A stretch of DNA of 56,358 nucleotides from JBCCMB01 sp039026555 (GCA_039026555.1 JBCCMB010000004.1:1-56358), one strand, 5' to 3'. Positions 14,231 to 23,578 are shown, counted from the first letter of the stretch. Numbers and translations: made by a program. Notes: a model not told the origin generated them from the letters alone.

Positions 14231-14896
14231 GTGTGCAATCTGTATCGCCATGAGGGCGCCGTTGAAGCGATTCGCCAGTTTGCAGCCGCGATGGGGCGAG
14301 CGTTTCGTACGTCGCCTGCAACAGGCAATTTACCGCCCGATTATGTCGGCGCGGATAGCGATGGGCCGATCCTGACAAACACGGACGGTGACCTTCTCTT
14401 GGACAACGCACGTTGGGGTTTTCCGCCGGCGAAGCAGGGCGCGAAGCCGATCACCAACATCCGCAATTTGAAAAGCCGGTGGTGGCGGGACGTGAACCGG
14501 CCTTATTTCCTGGAAGCCGAATACCGATGCCTCGTCCCGTTTACGCGCTTCGCCGAATGGAACGCGGCTGAGAAGGCAAATGCGTGGTTTCAACCGGTCG
14601 ATCAGCCGGCGTTTTTCGCAGGTATCTGGCGGCCGTGGACCGGCGAAAGGCTGGTGAAGGTCGACGGCCAGAAACGACGACAACGCGTAACGCAGGACTT
14701 CACGCTTTATGCGTTCCTAACGTGCGAACCCAACAGCATCGTCGCGCCCATCCATGAAAAGGCCATGCCGGTGGTGATCACGTCGCCAGAAGCCGCTTCC
14801 GAATGGATGGCCGGCGGGGATGAGAGTTTTGCGCTCGCGCGACCGATGCCGGATGATGGGCTAGAAATTTGGGACGAAGGCCGCGCTACTGCATGA
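14231..14896 (+). CDS. SRAP-family protein (YedK/HMCES-like)
   Basis: A 221-residue SOS response-associated peptidase-fold protein. The family makes a covalent thiazolidine link to abasic sites in single-stranded DNA through Cys2. The sequence keeps Cys2 after the initiator Met (MCNLYRHEG), RWGFPPAK, the Asn-bearing NIRNL, the Glu in RCLVPFTRFAEW, and the His in PIHEKAMPVVI. It occurs often in alphaproteobacterial phages and elements and may protect element DNA during excision or transfer. It is convergent with the next gene by an 11-bp overlap. No LexA box was seen upstream. Confidence 0.9.
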   Translation: MCNLYRHEGAVEAIRQFAAAMGRAFRTSPATGNLPPDYVGADSDGPILTNTDGDLLLDNARWGFPPAKQGAKPITNIRNLKSRWWRDVNRPYFLEAEYRCLVPFTRFAEWNAAEKANAWFQPVDQPAFFAGIWRPWTGERLVKVDGQKRRQRVTQDFTLYAFLTCEPNSIVAPIHEKAMPVVITSPEAASEWMAGGDESFALARPMPDDGLEIWDEGRATA

Positions 14897-15296
14897 ACGA
14901 CAGGCGCGGCGGCCCGTCTTCGCCATAATTGTGGGAAACTAGCGCCTTATGGTGCTCAACCAATGTGGAGCCATCCGGCATCACCGTGTCCGCCATAAAC
15001 TCTCGTTCTATCGTCGAGATACCTTGCTGGATCGCCACAGTCTTTGCCTTGATCAGCAACACCAAAGCCCGCCAGGCTGCGCGCTCGGCTTGCTCTTTAT
15101 TTCGAATTGTTTCGGCGAGGGGCGGCTGCGCAAATTTGTACATCACATCGCCCGCTTGAAACACGACGATTGAGCCCTCATCGCCGCCGAACATGATCCC
15201 GATCCTGTCAGCGCCAATGGATGTGAGCATCTTATGGATGTCGTTATGCGACTTGGTGACCGGGACCTTTGTGTCTTCTGCGTAGGTACGTGCCAT
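14886..15296 (-). CDS. Phage-type conserved hypothetical protein (136 aa)
   Basis: The product begins MARTYAEDTKVPVTKSHNDI and contains MLTSIGADRIGIMFGG, an EQAERAAWRALVLLIKAKT helix and MPDGSTLVEHH. I have the impression of similar proteins in alphaproteobacterial prophages, with no known function; this could not be checked. It overlaps the next upstream gene by one base at 15296, so they form a two-gene operon at the right end of the element. Confidence 0.7.
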   Translation of the reverse strand: MARTYAEDTKVPVTKSHNDIHKMLTSIGADRIGIMFGGDEGSIVVFQAGDVMYKFAQPPLAETIRNKEQAERAAWRALVLLIKAKTVAIQQGISTIEREFMADTVMPDGSTLVEHHKALVSHNYGEDGPPRLSFMQ

Positions 15297-15655
15297 CACT
15301 CACTTCCTTCTGGCTGGGGGCGTTCGAGCGATTGCAGCGACTCAGTCGTTATGCCGGGCCGAACTGTGTCGCCAGGGCATAGCTTGTAACTAGCTTGGAC
15401 AGTCGCCGCCCTTGAGCATTCCTCGACTGTTTCATGCGCTTCTGAGTTACTTTGGCTTCCACCAGTGATAATCGTCGCGGACGATTCAACGCATGCCTGA
15501 AAAGTCAAAAAATGAATTCGTTGATCGAGACGGCTAGTGCACCAAGGTCCGTGTCCCGCAGCGCTCATCCCTGCGAGAACTAGCACAGCGACAAAGCTGA
15601 TAACTGCAAGCAGCAATGTCGCGGTGCCGATTGCATTCATACTTAATAGCTTCAT
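15296..15655 (-). CDS. Small one-helix membrane or exported protein (119 aa)
   Basis: The start MKLLSMNAIGTATLLLAVIS at 15655 has a purine-rich ribosome site (GGAAAGGAGAGAGGG) just upstream, which selects it over upstream frames. A hydrophobic segment at about 7-30 is followed by a soluble region with four Cys residues (GPWCTS, FQACVES, VEECSR, YKLCPGD) that may form disulfides in the periplasm. No family is recognised. Confidence 0.65.
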   Translation of the reverse strand: MKLLSMNAIGTATLLLAVISFVAVLVLAGMSAAGHGPWCTSRLDQRIHFLTFQACVESSATIITGGSQSNSEAHETVEECSRAATVQASYKLCPGDTVRPGITTESLQSLERPQPEGSE

Positions 15656-15746
15656 CCCTCTCTCCTTTCCTGAAAATGCCGCGCACGGGGAAGGGCTCGG
15701 CGAGGCGAAAAGCCGCCGGGGCCGGGGCCAAATCTGGAACAAAAGT

Positions 15747-15776
15747 ATCTAACCCCGCATCTAACCCCTGTTAGAT
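15747..15776. repeat. Right pair of ATCTAACCC repeats (candidate arm-type sites)
   Basis: ATCTAACCC occurs at 15747-15755 and 15759-15767, with a partial inverted copy GTTAGAT at 15770-15776. They lie 44-64 bp inside attR and match the left pair at 2644-2703. Confidence 0.6.
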
Positions 15777-15810
15777 GGCGGGCGATTGTTTTGCTTAAGT
15801 GTCTGAAATC

Positions 15811-15888
<78 letters not shown>

Positions 15889-16074
15889 CCAAAGAGCGGC
15901 GGAACTTAAGGTGAGACGCCTTCACGGTCAACGAACGAAATCTGCGCAGGACAAGTTTTTTCAGCGCGCAATGTCGCAGCGCTTTGGCCCGCGACGGCGT
16001 CGCCTCATGCATTTGCGCCAGATCGACGCGGCCGCCGCGATATAGGATCACAGCGACCATGTCGTATCCGCCAT

Positions 16075-19000
16075 TTAAGGGGTCGGGATATGCGCAATGC
16101 CTAGATCGGACAGCGCCGAGTTGAACGCGGCGATTTCCGTCGCCGAAATGGCGTCCAGCTCCGCATTGCGGTCGCCCCATTCGGCTTCCAGATCGGTATA
16201 GCGCAGCTTGCCGCCTGCAGTGACCGGCGCATCCGCGCGGTCGATGGCGTCGATGAGATGGCGGATCTGCACGTCGAGCATGTTCGGCCAATTGATGTCG
16301 TCCTCAAACGTCTCATGCTTGGGTTGCGTCACCAGCGCGATCCAGGCGTCGAGTCTTTTGATCGCCGCCTCGCCAAGTGTGGAGAGACGCGTCTCATTTG
16401 GACCCCCGGCTGCGATATCCATCTGCGCTTGGATTTGGGCGCGCGCCTGTTCGGCGACGTCGACGTCGACCAGAAGCGCATCGAGGAGCGCCGCCGAGCG
16501 CGCGAGATAATCGCCCAGCTCCGCATATTGCGCCGGTTCGGCCGGCGCACGCGGATCCGCGATAACCTCAAAAGACTGCTCGGCCTGTTCGCCGCCCGCG
16601 CGGATGCGGACGCGGTAGTCGCCTGGGGTGACGCGCGGCCCGTCCAGGCCTGCAAAGATCTTCACGCCGGGCGTGCAGTGGAGAGGATCCCGTTCCAAAT
16701 TCCAGGTCCAGGAATTCAGACCGGCGCCTGGAGAAGGCCGACTGACCGTCAGAGGATTACGCGGATCGGAATTGCCTTCCGCGCAGACGTCGTGAGGAGT
16801 TTCCTTATTCGAATAGCTGCGAACCGTAGCGCCGGACGCGTCGAGGATTTCGATCGAGAAATCGTGTCCTTCAAGATCAAGATCATCGCCGATGAAGTAG
16901 GTGAAGTGCGCGCCGCGCGGCTTGGCCGGCGCAACGGGATCCCCTGTTCCAGCGCTGCCTGATCCGCCTGCTTGTCGGATGGTGGTTTCCGGCGCGAACA
17001 GATGCAGCGCGGCTGAAGCGATGGAGCCGGTGGTCTGCTGCAAAATGTGCAGATCGTCCAAAATCCAGAACCCGCGGCCCTGCGTCGCGGCGATCAGATC
17101 ATTCTGCCGAACAATCATGTCCGTGATCGGGACGGGCGGTAAATTGAGATCCAGCGACTTCCATCGATCCGCGCCGCTATCGAAGCTCACAAACGCGCCC
17201 GATTCCGTGCCCGCATAAAGCACGCCGGGGCGGACGGGGTCTTCGCGGACGACACGCACAAATGCGTCCTCCGGCAGGCCGCGATCAATGCGTCGCCAGG
17301 AATTCCCGTAATTCCGGGTCACATAGATGTAGGGCGTATAATCATTCAGCTTGTAGCCTGTGACCGCAAGATACGCCGTGCCTGGATCATGGGGCGACAC
17401 CTCTATGGCGTTGATATGCGCCTCGTCTATTCCGCGTGGCGTGACGTTGTCCCAGCTTTCGCCGCCATTGCGGGTGATGTGCACGAGGCCGTCATCGCTG
17501 CCGACCCAAATCGCGCCCTCTTCGTGTTTGCTTTCCACGATGTAGAAGATAGTGTTGTAGAATTCTGCGCCGGCTTGCTCGTTCGTGATCGGGCCGCCGC
17601 CTAAGCCCTGTTTGGATTTATCATTCTTGGTGAGATCAGGGCTGATCTCTTCCCAGTTAAGGCCGCGATCCGTGCTCTTCAGCAGGAATTGCGAGCCGTA
17701 ATAAATGGTCGATGGATCATGCGGGGACACGATCACAGGCGCGTTCCAATTAAACCGGTATTTCTGGTCGGCCACATTCCGCCCGAACACATATTCGGGA
17801 TACGGCTTGATTAAGCGCGTGCGCTCCAATTCCGCATCGAACTCGGTTAGGGTTGAGTTGATCGTGGTGGCGTAGATCAGGCGCGGATTGTCGACATCGA
17901 ATGCGATATGCGCGCTCTCGCCGCCGCCGACCGTGGAATAATTGTCCGGGCCGATATCGCCGTCGAAATCATCGCTGGTGATCGCGATGGTCGAATTGTC
18001 CTGCTGGCCGCCATAGACGGTGTAGGGCGTTAGATTGTCCGCATTGACGCGATAGAATTGCGCGGTCGGCTGATTGTAGATGGACGACCAGCTCTCGCCG
18101 CCGTCAAACGTCACCGTCGCGCCGCCATCATTAGCGTTGATGAAATTCTGGCCGTCTTCCGGATTGAACCAGATATCGTGGTGGTCGCCATGCGGGGCGG
18201 GACGCGGTTCAAACGTCTTGCCGCCATCGATGGATTTCAAAAGCGGCGCGTTCAGGATGAAGAGCGTGTTTTCGTCCGTCGGATCGACTTTAACATGGTT
18301 GTAGTACCAGGCGCGCGCTTGGATGATCCGGTCATTGTTGACGTTCGTCCAGCTCTCGCCGCCGTTTTCCGAGACGAACAAGCCGCCTTCTTCAGCTTCT
18401 ACGATCGCGTAGAGTTTGTTCGGATTGGACGCGGCGACATCAATGCCGATCTTGCCGACAAGTTCCGGCAGACCTTTAGTGAGTTCCTCCCAGGTGTCGC
18501 CGCCATCGGTTGACTTAAATATGCCGCCGCTGGTCCCGCCGGATTTGACGAACCAGGGATTGCGCCGATGGTTCCACATGCCGGCGTAGAGGATGCGTGG
18601 ATTAGACGGGTCCATGACAAGGTCGGATGCGCCGGTGTCGGCGTCGACTTTTAAGACATGCGCCCATGTTTCGCCGCCATCTGTCGTCTTAAAGACGCCG
18701 CGTTCTTCATTCGGCCCCCAGATATTGCCCTGCACTGCGACAAGCGCCGTGTCCGGATCGGTGGGGTGGATCACCAGGGTGGAGATTTGTCCGCGATTTT
18801 TGAGCCCGACATGGGTCCAGCTCGCGCCGGCGTCCACAGACTTGTAAACGCCGTCGCCATGAGATGTGGTGACGCCGCGAATTGGGCTTTCGCCGGTGCC
18901 GACATAGACGACGTTCGGATCGCTGTCTGAGACGTCGATCGCGCCGATGGAGCCGACATTGAAATCATCGTCCGAGACGTTGAACCAATCGACGCCGGCG

Positions 19001-19233
19001 TTGGTGGTTTTCCAAACCCCGCCGCCGGTGGCGCCCATATAATAGGTAAGCGGGTCGCCGATCACGCCGGCCGCCGCCACGGCGCGGCCGCCGCGATAGG
19101 GGCCGATAAACCGCCATTCCAGGCCGTCATAGACTTTTTCAACGCCGGTTTTGTCTTGCGCGGCGGCTGGCGCAACGCTCAAGGGCGCAGTCAGCGCCGC
19201 AAGCGTTCCGATTGCGGTCAGGAGTTTTTTCAT
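16075..19233 (-). CDS. Secreted BNR/sortilin-like beta-propeller protein
   Basis: A 1052-residue exported protein. The start MKKLLTAIGTLAALTAPLSV gives a signal peptide ending at about APAAAQ; upstream in-frame methionines lack this. About eleven Asp-box-like repeats of the kind S-x-D-G-G-x-T-W follow (KTTDGGETW, KSTDGGDTW, VSENGGESW, TRNGGESW), as in WD40/YVTN/BNR-like and VPS10 propellers. The last 250 residues form a separate domain (ILDASGATVRSYSNKE, then VTPGDYRVRIRAGGEQAEQS) resembling a beta-sandwich, then a helical end. The substrate is unknown; relatives are often annotated as glycosyl hydrolases without proof. It is the first chromosomal gene to the right of the element. Confidence 0.85.
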   Translation of the reverse strand: MKKLLTAIGTLAALTAPLSVAPAAAQDKTGVEKVYDGLEWRFIGPYRGGRAVAAAGVIGDPLTYYMGATGGGVWKTTNAGVDWFNVSDDDFNVGSIGAIDVSDSDPNVVYVGTGESPIRGVTTSHGDGVYKSVDAGASWTHVGLKNRGQISTLVIHPTDPDTALVAVQGNIWGPNEERGVFKTTDGGETWAHVLKVDADTGASDLVMDPSNPRILYAGMWNHRRNPWFVKSGGTSGGIFKSTDGGDTWEELTKGLPELVGKIGIDVAASNPNKLYAIVEAEEGGLFVSENGGESWTNVNNDRIIQARAWYYNHVKVDPTDENTLFILNAPLLKSIDGGKTFEPRPAPHGDHHDIWFNPEDGQNFINANDGGATVTFDGGESWSSIYNQPTAQFYRVNADNLTPYTVYGGQQDNSTIAITSDDFDGDIGPDNYSTVGGGESAHIAFDVDNPRLIYATTINSTLTEFDAELERTRLIKPYPEYVFGRNVADQKYRFNWNAPVIVSPHDPSTIYYGSQFLLKSTDRGLNWEEISPDLTKNDKSKQGLGGGPITNEQAGAEFYNTIFYIVESKHEEGAIWVGSDDGLVHITRNGGESWDNVTPRGIDEAHINAIEVSPHDPGTAYLAVTGYKLNDYTPYIYVTRNYGNSWRRIDRGLPEDAFVRVVREDPVRPGVLYAGTESGAFVSFDSGADRWKSLDLNLPPVPITDMIVRQNDLIAATQGRGFWILDDLHILQQTTGSIASAALHLFAPETTIRQAGGSGSAGTGDPVAPAKPRGAHFTYFIGDDLDLEGHDFSIEILDASGATVRSYSNKETPHDVCAEGNSDPRNPLTVSRPSPGAGLNSWTWNLERDPLHCTPGVKIFAGLDGPRVTPGDYRVRIRAGGEQAEQSFEVIADPRAPAEPAQYAELGDYLARSAALLDALLVDVDVAEQARAQIQAQMDIAAGGPNETRLSTLGEAAIKRLDAWIALVTQPKHETFEDDINWPNMLDVQIRHLIDAIDRADAPVTAGGKLRYTDLEAEWGDRNAELDAISATEIAAFNSALSDLGIAHIPTP

Positions 19234-19300
19234 TGGTCTGCCCATCATCTCTTTTTTCTTTATCTTCAACGCAAAAGCGCTGCGATCAAGCTTTTCGACT

Positions 19301-19834
19301 TCAAACCTGTGCGCGCGCGCGTCGTTTCGAGCGCTGTGCGCGTTTCAAATGCGGCAGGAAAAACAGATAAATCCCCGTCGCCCATAATATGAGTAGCGCC
19401 GCGCCTGACGGAAGAAATACGTAAAGTTTGACCCAATCGGCGAAAAATGAGCCATCGTGCAGTTTTTCGATGATGTCTGAGCGCCTAAACGCGGTTTGCA
19501 GCACTTCGCCCGTCGTCGTGTCGATCTGCGTTTCCCAATTATTGTTCGAGACGAATTTGGCGACGCCTTTGCCAGGCTTGATGTCCACGCGCGCAAGATC
19601 CGTCCAAATGTCGATGTCGAGCTCTGGGACGGATTTTGCGGTCTCGAATAAATCGCTTATCGCCAAAGTCGGCGCGCCCATGCGGTCGACGCCGTTCACG
19701 GTGGAGGGTTGGATCCACTCAACCTCTTTCTTCAGCATCAAGAAGAGCCCGGCGATAATGACGACACCCATCTGAACCATGATGAGGAGCGAGCCCCAAT
19801 GGTGGATTTGGCGAAGCAGGGTTTGCGTTTTCAT
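19301..19834 (-). CDS. PepSY-associated transmembrane protein
   Basis: A 177-residue inner-membrane protein. The first helix (HHWGSLLIMVQMGVVIIAGL) and last helix (LYVFLPSGAALLILWATGIY) flank a periplasmic PepSY-like domain (WETQIDTTTGEVLQT near residue 100). The RQIHHWGSL start and WATGIYLFFLPHLKR end are typical of PepSY_TM proteins linked to iron or redox membrane proteins. The C-terminus is basic. It lies upstream of the propeller gene on the same strand with a 67-bp gap. Confidence 0.8.
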   Translation of the reverse strand: MKTQTLLRQIHHWGSLLIMVQMGVVIIAGLFLMLKKEVEWIQPSTVNGVDRMGAPTLAISDLFETAKSVPELDIDIWTDLARVDIKPGKGVAKFVSNNNWETQIDTTTGEVLQTAFRRSDIIEKLHDGSFFADWVKLYVFLPSGAALLILWATGIYLFFLPHLKRAQRSKRRARAQV

Positions 19835-19908
19835 TCAGCGCTATGCCTCCGGCGGCTATGTCAAACCGCCAGAGCATATCTAAGCCCGGTAAAATGCGCG
19901 AGGCGCCG

Positions 19909-20640
19909 TTAGAGGACCTGGCTGTCCATGGGCGCGCCGGCGACCTCGTACCCGCGTTTTAGGTCGTCGATATGCTTTTGCATCCAGGCGGCGGCCGCGA
20001 CCTCGTCGCCGGCGCGAAATGCACCGATCATTGAGGATTGAGCATCGGCGATGCGTCGACCCGCGCGGGGCAATTCGTCGACAACTTGTTCCAAACTGCT
20101 CGCGATCAACTGATTAAGCGATTGCAGCGTTACGAGCACGACGCGATTGCCGCCGGCGGCCGCCACTTGCTGCAAGAAGGCGGACGCCGACGCGACGATT
20201 TCCTCGCCTGTTCTGGCGCGCCGCGCATCGGCGACGATTTCGTCCAGCGCGTCTAATTGGTCGGCGTCGAGATGTTTCGCGGCATGGCGCGCCGCCGCCG
20301 GCTGAAAGATAGCGATCGCTTCCCAGACTTCGTGGAAGGTCACCCCATGCAGCGCCAAGCTGCGTCCCGCACGCGTGGCCGTCTCCTCGCTTTCGGGACG
20401 CACCACGATCATGCGTTTGGCGGGCCCGCGCCGGATCAGGCCGGCTTGCTCTAGCAGCCGCAATCCCTCGCGCACCGTTGAGCGATGCACGTTGAATTGC
20501 TCAGCCAATTCCCCCTCAGTCGGCAGCAAACTATCTTGCGCAAGCCGGCCTGAAAGTATGTCGCTTTCAACAGCGTCATAGACTTTCTGATAGGCCGGAC
20601 TGCGCTTCAGCGGCGCAAAGCTGTGGGGGGTCGCTTTCAT
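19909..20640 (-). CDS. FadR-subfamily GntR regulator, probably of the leucine/isovalerate genes
   Basis: A 243-residue regulator. The N-terminal winged helix (residues 15-80) shows LPTEGELAEQFNVHRSTVRE and GLRLLEQAGLIRR. The C-terminal FCD-type helical effector domain follows (TFHEVWEAIAIFQPAAARHA, then MIGAFRAGDEVAAAAWMQKH). It starts one base after the stop of the ivd gene, so the two are cotranscribed. The GTTGTCCGACAAC palindrome at 21911-21923, between ivd and mccB, fits FadR/GntR operators. Other bacteria use MerR- or TetR-type regulators for this pathway, so this pairing is less usual. Confidence 0.85.
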   Translation of the reverse strand: MKATPHSFAPLKRSPAYQKVYDAVESDILSGRLAQDSLLPTEGELAEQFNVHRSTVREGLRLLEQAGLIRRGPAKRMIVVRPESEETATRAGRSLALHGVTFHEVWEAIAIFQPAAARHAAKHLDADQLDALDEIVADARRARTGEEIVASASAFLQQVAAAGGNRVVLVTLQSLNQLIASSLEQVVDELPRAGRRIADAQSSMIGAFRAGDEVAAAAWMQKHIDDLKRGYEVAGAPMDSQVL

Positions 20641-20641
20641 A

Positions 20642-21826
20642 CTACGCGGTCGCCATATAGAGCTCGCGGCCGATCAGCATGCGGCGAACTTCCGAGGTGC
20701 CGGCGCCAATTTCGAAGAGTTTGGCGTCGCGCAGCAAACGGCCGGTGGGATAATCATTGATATAGCCATTGCCGCCCAGCAATTGGATGGCTGTAAGGCA
20801 GGCTTGGGTGGCCTTTTCAGACGCGTAGAGAATGCAACCCGCCGCATCTTGGCGGGTGGTTTCGCCGCGATCACAAGCCGCCGCGACGGCGTAACTGTAG
20901 GCTCGGCAGGCGTTCATAGCGGAATACATATCCGCGAGATGGCCTTGCACCAGTTGGAACTCGCCGATGGGCGTGTCGAACTGTTTGCGATCATGGACAT
21001 AGGGCAATACGACTTCCAGAGCCGCCTGCATTAAGCCAACGGGGCCGCAGGACAAAACCGTGCGCTCAAAATCGAGGCCGCTCATCAAAACGCGGACGCC
21101 TTCATTTTCAACGCCGAGCACGTTTTCTTCCGGCACTTCGCAATCTTCAAAGATCAGCTCGCACGTGTCGGACCCGCGCATGCCGAGCTTGTCGAGTTTG
21201 GGCGCCGTCGAGAAGCCTTTAAAGTCCTTCTCAATTAGGAAAGCGGTGATGCCGCGCGAATTCGCGTCCGGATTGGTCTTGGCGTAAATCACCAGCGTGT
21301 CCGCTTCGGGGCCGTTCGTAATCCACATTTTGTTGCCATTGATAATGTAGCGGTCGCCCTTTTTCTCGGCGCGCGTCTTCATAGAGACGACGTCGGAGCC
21401 GGAACCGGGCTCCGACATGGCGAGCGCGCCCAAATGCTCTCCGCTGGACAGCTTGGGCAGATAGCGCGCTTTTTGGTCCGCATTGGCGTTCAAATTGATC
21501 TGATTGACGCAAAGATTTGAGTGCGCGCCATAGGAGAGGCCTACCGCACCTGAACCGCGCGTAATTTCTTCCATAGCCACACAGTGCGCCAGATAGCCTA
21601 GGCCTGAGCCTCCATATTCTTCGTCCGCTGTAATGCCGAGCAGGCCAAGCTTGCCGAGTTCAGGCCAAAGATCGCGCGGAAATTCGTTTGTTTTGTCGAT
21701 CTCTTCGGCGCGCGGCGCCAGTTTGTCGTCGACCCAGCGACGGGTCATGTCGCGCATCTCCTCAATCAACGGATCGAGGCCGAAAGACAGCATGGCGTTA
21801 GAATTCGAAAGCATGGCCTTATTCAT
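20642..21826 (-). CDS. ivd: Isovaleryl-CoA dehydrogenase
   Basis: A 394-residue acyl-CoA dehydrogenase. It oxidises isovaleryl-CoA to 3-methylcrotonyl-CoA with FAD, passing electrons to ETF, in leucine breakdown. Features seen: YGGSGLGYLAHCVAMEEITR, ALAMSEPGSGSDVVSMKTRA, MWITNGPEADTLVIYAKT, and SGLDFERTVLSCGPVGLMQA, where the Glu matches the catalytic base position specific to isovaleryl-CoA dehydrogenases. The C-terminal GGNGYINDYPTGRLLRDAKL and IGAGTSEVRRMLIGRE are also typical. It is divergent from mccB-mccA, which encode the next enzyme, so the function is well supported by context. Confidence 0.93.
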   Translation of the reverse strand: MNKAMLSNSNAMLSFGLDPLIEEMRDMTRRWVDDKLAPRAEEIDKTNEFPRDLWPELGKLGLLGITADEEYGGSGLGYLAHCVAMEEITRGSGAVGLSYGAHSNLCVNQINLNANADQKARYLPKLSSGEHLGALAMSEPGSGSDVVSMKTRAEKKGDRYIINGNKMWITNGPEADTLVIYAKTNPDANSRGITAFLIEKDFKGFSTAPKLDKLGMRGSDTCELIFEDCEVPEENVLGVENEGVRVLMSGLDFERTVLSCGPVGLMQAALEVVLPYVHDRKQFDTPIGEFQLVQGHLADMYSAMNACRAYSYAVAAACDRGETTRQDAAGCILYASEKATQACLTAIQLLGGNGYINDYPTGRLLRDAKLFEIGAGTSEVRRMLIGRELYMATA

Positions 21827-21893
21827 CCCTATTCAGACTTTGTCGTCGCGAACCATGGCCGCCATTTGGGCGATTTCCATCTTGCGCGCGTTA

Positions 21894-21923
21894 ACAATAG
21901 CCTCTATTACGTTGTCCGACAAC
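21894..21923. promoter_or_regulatory. ivd promoter with overlapping GTTGT-N3-ACAAC operator
   Basis: On the minus strand, TTGTCG (21917-21922) and TATTGT (21894-21899) are spaced by 17 bases and point toward ivd. The -35 is inside a perfect inverted repeat GTTGTCCGACAAC (21911-21923). A weaker AACA-N3-TGTT repeat lies at 21934-21944, toward mccB. One site between the two divergent units could control both; the GntR regulator next to ivd is the likely ligand. Confidence 0.6.
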
Positions 21924-21970
21924 AGGATAATACAACAACGTGTTACTTGAGGTGGGGAGGCGCCGCAACG

Positions 21971-23578
21971 ATGACGATCCTACAGTCCCAAATTGACGCG
22001 CGATCGGAGGGTTTCGCTGCAAACTCCGCTGTGATGCGCGAGCTGGTCGACGAGCTGAAAACGCGCGCCGACCAAGTGATGCAGGGTGGAAATGAACGCA
22101 GCCGAGAGCGACATATCTCGCGCGGCAAGCTTCTGGCGCGCGAGCGCGTGGACCGTTTGCTGGATCCGGGGACGCCGTTTTTAGAGGTTGGGCGTTTCGC
22201 CGCCTGGGAAATGTATTCCGGAGATGTGAACTCCGCTGGCGTGGTGACGGGGATCGGTCGGATCGAGGGCGTCGAGTGCATGATCGTCGCTAACGACCCC
22301 ACGGTGAAGGGCGGCACCTATCATCCGATGACGGTGAAGAAGCATTTGCGCGCGCAGGAGATCGCCCTGGAAAATCGCTTGCCATGCATCTATTTGGTGG
22401 AAAGCGGCGGCGCGTTTTTGCCGATGCAGGACGACGTGTTCCCAGACCGCGAACATTTTGGCCGCATCTTCTACAACCAAGCGCAGATGTCGTCTCAAGG
22501 CATCCCGCAAATCGCGGTGGTCCACGGCAGCTGTACGGCAGGCGGCGCCTACATGCCCGCCATATCGGATGAAAGCGTGATCGTTCGCAATCAGGGCACG
22601 ATTTTCTTAGCCGGTCCGCCCTTGGTGAAGGCGGCGACGGGCGAGGTGATTTCCGCGGAGGATCTAGGCGGCGGCGATTTGCATGCGCGGACCTCCGGCG
22701 TTGTCGACCATTTGGCGGAGGATGACAGTCAGGCTCTGGGCATTGCTCGCCGGATCGTCTCCCGTCTCAATATCACAAAGCCTGAACAGCTGGACATTCG
22801 GGCTTCAAAGCCCCCGCTTTACAATCCCGAGGAGCTCTACGGCGTTATCGAACAAGACGCCCGCAAGCCGATCGACAGCCGCGAGATTATCGCGCGCATT
22901 GTCGATGGATCTGAATTCGACGAGTTCAAACCGCTCTACGGTACGACATTGGTGACGGGATTCGCCCGCATTCACGGCATGCCTGTCGGGATCATCGCGA
23001 ACAATGGCATTTTGTTTTCTGAAAGCTCACTGAAAGGCGCGCATTTCATTGAATTGTGCTGCCAGCGCGGCACGCCGATCGTCTTCCTGCAGAACATTAC
23101 CGGCTTCATGGTCGGTCAAAAGGCGGAAGCCGGCGGCATCGCCAAGGACGGCGCCAAATTGGTGACGGCGGTTGCAACCGCGAATGTGCCCAAATTCACC
23201 GTGGTGTTCGGCGGCTCTTATGGCGCCGGCAATTACGGCATGTGCGGGCGCGCTTATAGTCCGCGTTTCTTATTCATGTGGCCGAATGCGCGCATCTCCG
23301 TCATGGGCGGCGAGCAGGCCGCAAGCGTGTTGGCCACCGTCCGTCGCGACGGCATGGAAGCACGCGGCGAAGATTGGCCAGAGAAAGACGAAGAGGCGTT
23401 CAAACAAGAGATCCGCGAAGATTATGATCGCAACGGATCGCCCTACTACGCCTCGGCGCGTCTTTGGGATGACGGCGTTATCGATCCGGCCGAAACACGG
23501 GACGTTTTGGGCCTCGCCATCTCCGCCAGCCTCAATAAACCTCTAGAGCCGACCAAGTTCGGCGTGTTCAGGATGTAA
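21971..23578 (+). CDS. mccB: 3-Methylcrotonyl-CoA carboxylase, beta (carboxyltransferase) subunit
   Basis: A 535-residue protein, the normal length. It moves the carboxyl group from biotin to 3-methylcrotonyl-CoA, giving 3-methylglutaconyl-CoA. Motifs are RHISRGKLLARERVDRLLDP, VANDPTVKGGTYHPMTVKKH, YLVESGGAFLPMQDDVFPD, GSCTAGGAYMPAISDE, and later PIVFLQNITGFMVGQKAEAG and VFGGSYGAGNYGMCGRAYSP. The start MTILQSQIDARSEGF at 21971 follows a GGGGAGG site about ten bases away. It lies five bases before mccA, in an operon divergent from ivd. Confidence 0.94.
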   Translation: MTILQSQIDARSEGFAANSAVMRELVDELKTRADQVMQGGNERSRERHISRGKLLARERVDRLLDPGTPFLEVGRFAAWEMYSGDVNSAGVVTGIGRIEGVECMIVANDPTVKGGTYHPMTVKKHLRAQEIALENRLPCIYLVESGGAFLPMQDDVFPDREHFGRIFYNQAQMSSQGIPQIAVVHGSCTAGGAYMPAISDESVIVRNQGTIFLAGPPLVKAATGEVISAEDLGGGDLHARTSGVVDHLAEDDSQALGIARRIVSRLNITKPEQLDIRASKPPLYNPEELYGVIEQDARKPIDSREIIARIVDGSEFDEFKPLYGTTLVTGFARIHGMPVGIIANNGILFSESSLKGAHFIELCCQRGTPIVFLQNITGFMVGQKAEAGGIAKDGAKLVTAVATANVPKFTVVFGGSYGAGNYGMCGRAYSPRFLFMWPNARISVMGGEQAASVLATVRRDGMEARGEDWPEKDEEAFKQEIREDYDRNGSPYYASARLWDDGVIDPAETRDVLGLAISASLNKPLEPTKFGVFRM

